This document shows positions 60,401 through 64,000 of a stretch of 64,000 bases of DNA, piece by piece (position 1 is the stretch's first letter; each line of letters begins with the position of its first letter). The stretch is taken from positions 9,610,001 to 9,674,000 of the forward strand of contig NC_060023.1 of NCBI RefSeq assembly GCF_021134715.1, given 5' to 3'. Below the pieces are notes generated by a model, which worked only from the letters and a program-made list of their open reading frames with translations, was not told where the DNA came from and searched no databases. The position numbers and the translations under genes are program-made. This stretch comes from Daphnia pulex (Eukaryota > Arthropoda > Branchiopoda > Diplostraca > Daphniidae).

Positions 60401-61636
60401 AAGTCACGTAGGCTTTTACATCCGTGTCAAGCGCGATTGAACGTCGATATGAACATTTCGTAACGCATTGAAATTTCAAGAGTCAGCGTGATTAGAGAAT
60501 TATTTCAATCACGATTCGGATGTGACAATAGATGTGTAGAGTTCAAGATGGGCGACAGTTGTCGTTAACACATTATAATGCAAATAATAATTACAACGTG
60601 AAGCAATTGAATTGCAAAAAGATGGAGTCATATATTTGGATCCGGTTGCGAGCTCCTTTGTTTTTCACTTTCAAATCCTAGTCCCTGCAAGGCTTGTGGA
60701 AGAAATGTTCATGGTCAAGGTGTTGCCCTGTTTGTTATTTGTTTTGTTTGGGGTTCAATTGCAGTTTCTATCGTTTCCTATATATTTTTCTTTTTTTCTA
60801 TTTCAGTTCGATTGTTATACTCGGAATTCTAGAATGCTTCTATATCTTTACCATCGAGTCCCTCCTTTTCTATGAAACGCCCTCTAATATTAACAATTAT
60901 TAACGCAGTCTAACGATAAGGTGCTGCTGCGTAGATAAGACACGAGCTCAAAATGTTATGCGGAATGAAGCGAGAAATTGTTTGATACATTCAAAGTTCT
61001 TTTTTTTTTAAATGAGAATTCTTGATGCCAAGTGGAGCAGTTTGGCACGCGATTCCGCCGTCAATAAAACAGGTTCTATCGGGTCTATAGAATTATCCAA
61101 GAATCTCAAGTTGCTGGAACAACACCCTGGCCGACTTGGAATTTTTATTGAGGCGAAGGGCGAGATTTGACTCAATTGAGTTTTTTCCGTTCTCCGAAAT
61201 TGCCCTGTAGATTCCATGGCGACCTTGGCCATATACGGTGTTAGCAACCAAATGAAAAGTGAACAAGGGCATATGTAACATACCACTAAAAAGGCGCGAG
61301 TGTTATCTGCTACACCCGCTAAACTGAAGTTGACACGTAAAAACGGTTTGTCTACATTTGTTACAGGTGTATATATTTTCAGCAAGGTAATTACATGCAG
61401 ACAATCAACCACACCAAATAATATGTTCAGTATAGCGCACGGGTATTGACAAAGGTGACAAAGAAGGAAAATAACAGAATAAAAGAGAGATTGAGATTAT
61501 TTTTGTCAAGTTGGATGGGTTGGCATAAATTACAGGAGGCTGCAATAGGAGAACTGGCTGGACGGGATCGATTTCATTCGCTAGCGATGACACAATTGTT
61601 ATGTTTTGAGTGACGTTTGAGAAGCCTTAGATGATG
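57406..61636. other. Large gene-poor stretch between carbonic anhydrases
   Basis: About 4.2 kb without a recognisable gene. AT-rich overall. Several minus-strand ORFs with true ATGs occur (57800-58099, 99 codons; 59161-59607, 148 codons; 59890-60123), none with recognisable similarity. Short repeated motifs (GxxGxYRAIxExG and IDPxxPVLL) appear on minus at 59.7-61.6 kb. A plus-strand signal-peptide-like ORF starts near 60705. It may include lineage-specific gene remnants or the CA2 3' region. Confidence 0.3.
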
Positions 61637-63250
61637 TTATAACGACGATGGGGCTATCGACTTGTAAGCGAAGCCCATCAAGCACTTGCTCCACTTGTAA
61701 GCTTCTGAAAACGGAGATGAGGTGATGGGCCAGGATCGGGAGATTTCGCAGCCAGTGAACGATCGGTAGAAGACGGTGCGTCCGTTCACGGGCAATGTCG
61801 GACGGAAGTTGTTGACCATATTGAATCCGTCGTCACCTTGCAGGGACCTGAATTTGTCCAACTAAAATTGAAAACAAAAAAAGAATGTCGTTTAGAATTG
61901 AGCGAAATACTTTCACTCGGTAAATCCAAGCATTCGATTTTGGGTTGTTTGACATGTTTCAATGTCCTTGGAGTTCCGAGAAAATTTAAAATCTTACAGA
62001 CGAAACGCCGTGAACAAAATCATTGAGTCAAGGACCAAGAATTAAGTGTACCAGTTTTCAATCAACAGAAAATTGGAATAAATTTTTAATAAAAGTTCGA
62101 ACCTGCTTTTCTGATATTTCAATCGGATTGTCGAAAATGGTCCAGATGACGATTTGCTGACAGTTTGGCGTAGTCAACGAGCCGCTGTACCGATAAAACG
62201 ACGAAGTCCGCCCGGGTAAAATGTCATTCAACGCCACCGGTTTTCTCAAAACCGTTTCATCACCATCCTTGGAGATTTCACCCAGTTGCTCCACCAGAGG
62301 CTGAAACGATTGGCTATCACTCGGGCCCACCTGAGTGCGTGTATACAATCGAAGCGTTTATGTCACGATCACGAAATTATTATTATTTTTTTCTGAGTCT
62401 CACGACGTTTTTTTTATGTGCGGGTCGTAGAGCAAAAGAGAAAACGAGAAACGCCCTGTACGGCAATTATCATATCACCTTGAGAAAAATACCCAAGACG
62501 GCCACACCGTCAGAGTGTTGACTGGCTTCGGCGAACGATCCGTACTTGGTGTTGAAATGAACCAAATGCAATTCCCCTGGATAACTAAATTAAATAGAAA
62601 CAATTAAAAATATTGGCTTGTTTGATTGGAAATGGAATTTTAAAAAATTTACCCTTTTGATTTGATTAAATGTTCGCTGCCTTTACTCGATTCACTTCCC
62701 CAGTGCAGGTGAAACTGAACGAAGGCGAACGTGTCATCCAAACCGCCGCCGGTTATGTGAGGCATTTCTTCCATGGGATAGTCGGGCGGTAAATTGTACA
62801 CGGCTAAATTATTTAAACAAATTAGATCACCATGTTTTTCACGGTCACGGGGTTTTATTTTAAGGGGAGGGAGGGTTACACTAACCGCTATGTCCGTTGT
62901 TGATCAACTCCATGCTAATGAGGTTTCCATAATTGTGGAATGTAAATTTCGGGTAAGCTGTCAGGACGGTCGATTTCGGCTGGATGTCGATCGGACTTTG
63001 TTGACTGCCACCGCACGTTGGGAATTTGCTGTGCCAACCCACGGAGTCTTTGCATGAATATTTTAATTGATTCAAAAGGAGTTAATTATTATAATATTCA
63101 TTTTAAAAAAACAAAAATTGGGGTTTCCTTTTTTGAAGGGAAATCAATCCATATGTGTCGATTTGATGCAGAGATTGTCGTTTATTTAAATAAAAGAAAA
63201 TGGTAAAAATGATTCACCCTTACCTTTATGAGTCCACGAAGGTTTGGCTT
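61637..63250 (-). CDS. Alpha-carbonic anhydrase (CA2), 5' end incomplete
   Basis: Paralog of CA1 with matching exon plan. The most upstream exon found (63250-63224) encodes AKPSWTHK and enters in phase 1, so an upstream signal-peptide exon is expected but was not found within the window. Then [20 protein letters not shown], the zinc pair in [22 protein letters not shown], the third zinc His in [15 protein letters not shown], and [13 protein letters not shown] with the active-site Thr. The end reads [20 protein letters not shown] and closes with [10 protein letters not shown]. Catalytic residues are intact. Unlike CA1 the C-terminus is not hydrophobic, suggesting a soluble secreted enzyme (inference). 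The similarity to CA1 indicates tandem duplication. Confidence 0.88.
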
Positions 63251-64000
63251 CTATGGAAAAAAGAAAAATAGAACAAGTTCAATGAGTATCATTTCCTTAA
63301 CTGCAAAATATTTCAATGAGCTTCGGAGAAACCCGTCATTAATATTCAGTGAAATTATGTACATGCATCTTGGCCAATAATCTCCAGTGACAGAGGATGC
63401 CAACACTTCCGTACTGGTAACCGACATTTCACATAATTATTGCACAGTTGATTGTCACGCGTATTCGAGACGGTTCGGTCGATTGGCCAACGCCTTCCTT
63501 ATTCAAATGAATTTATCTTAAAGCGTTCTGGCATTTGTCTAGACTGTGGGAAACGAAAATTGACCACATACGGCCGTCATTGACGCAGGCCAACAAGTTT
63601 ATGGCTTACTCTCAGCAAAAAGCGCTGCAAGCTCTTTAAGCGCAAGTGTTTCGTTAAATATTCAAAAACCAGCGCTGACTTTTGTATCTCCTGAATTCGA
63701 TTGCAACGCACACGGTTGTAAAACATAAGGACAAAGAATTTGAGGACTGGGTCTCCAAAGATGGTCAAGCCAGTAGCCAAATATTTTGACTCGTTTTGTC
63801 TATCAGTTTAATCAGGATCAAATTTTAAAACCGTAATAATCTCTACAACAGAATAATTAGCGCGACAAGCCGCTTCACGAATTCCTTGCATAGTCTAGAA
63901 AATTAAATGTCTACCAAACTTATTAAGTTGAAAATGAAACCGGAACAAATTGGCGAATAGTATACAAATCCATTCCAGTATAAGAATTCTTGGCCAAAAA
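63251..64000. other. Upstream of CA2, window edge
   Basis: About 750 bp that should contain or precede the CA2 first exon. The only minus-strand ATG ORFs here lack a convincing signal peptide plus matching phase-1 donor (for example MSVTSTEVLASSVTGD near 63.43 kb). The missing exon may lie beyond the window. Confidence 0.25.

Noticed and set aside
63577-63780. Candidate first exon of CA2
   Set aside because: No true ATG at the ORF start, weak signal-peptide character and no matching phase-1 donor.
1-64000. tRNA, rRNA, CRISPR, transposase or viral genes
   Set aside because: No recognisable example was found by eye on either strand; tRNAscan or RepeatMasker would be decisive.

Overview
This is a gene-dense piece of an arthropod nuclear genome. 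Most introns are about 55-80 bp, intergenic DNA is AT-rich, and splice sites are almost all GT-AG. One gene carries an arthropod chitin-binding (R&R) cuticle domain. Together with an ATM gene, a Trk-like receptor kinase and tandem secreted carbonic anhydrases, the compact architecture suggests a branchiopod crustacean such as Daphnia. That assignment is inference. Nothing prokaryotic, viral or CRISPR-like was seen, and no transposon was recognised.

Layout. (1) 0.2-16.4 kb, minus: the cytoplasmic dynein 1 heavy chain, apparently complete, with four P-loop AAA modules and the stalk. (2) 17.0-19.6 kb, minus: two paralogous four-transmembrane proteins with matching exon structure. (3) 20.0-29.5 kb, minus: ATM kinase, from HEAT-like N-terminus to FATC. 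(4) 30.0-31.5 kb, minus: WDR74, a ribosome-biogenesis WD40 protein. (5) 32.0-32.2 kb, minus: a 66-codon orphan ORF. (6) 32.9-33.9 kb, plus: a five-exon mu-class glutathione S-transferase. (7) 34.6-39.5 kb, minus: a very long proline-rich cuticle-type protein with internal repeats. (8) 41.0-42.1 kb, minus: a divergent homeodomain protein with Cys at homeodomain position 50. (9) 43.0-45.1 kb, plus: golgin-84. (10) 45.5-48.8 kb, minus: a Trk-like receptor tyrosine kinase with a very short predicted ectodomain and two GC-AG introns. (11) 50.3-51.6 kb, minus: a short FAM234-like membrane protein. (12) 52.1-52.7 kb, minus: a three-exon orphan gene. (13) 53.8-55.4 kb, minus: Arp6. (14) 55.8-57.4 and 61.6-63.3 kb, minus: two alpha-carbonic anhydrases separated by about 4.2 kb without a recognisable gene.

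There is no operon logic. Neighbours are functionally mixed: motor transport, DNA-damage signalling, nucleolar ribosome assembly, Golgi tethering, chromatin remodelling, cuticle and ion/pH physiology. Local duplication made the tetraspan pair and the carbonic anhydrase pair, and a 171-bp coding repeat expanded the cuticle gene. The least explained items are the Cys50 homeodomain gene, the small-ectodomain kinase, the orphan gene at 52 kb and short repeated motifs at 59.7-61.6 kb. Exon boundaries were read by eye from splice consensus, reading phase and family similarity, with no transcript evidence.
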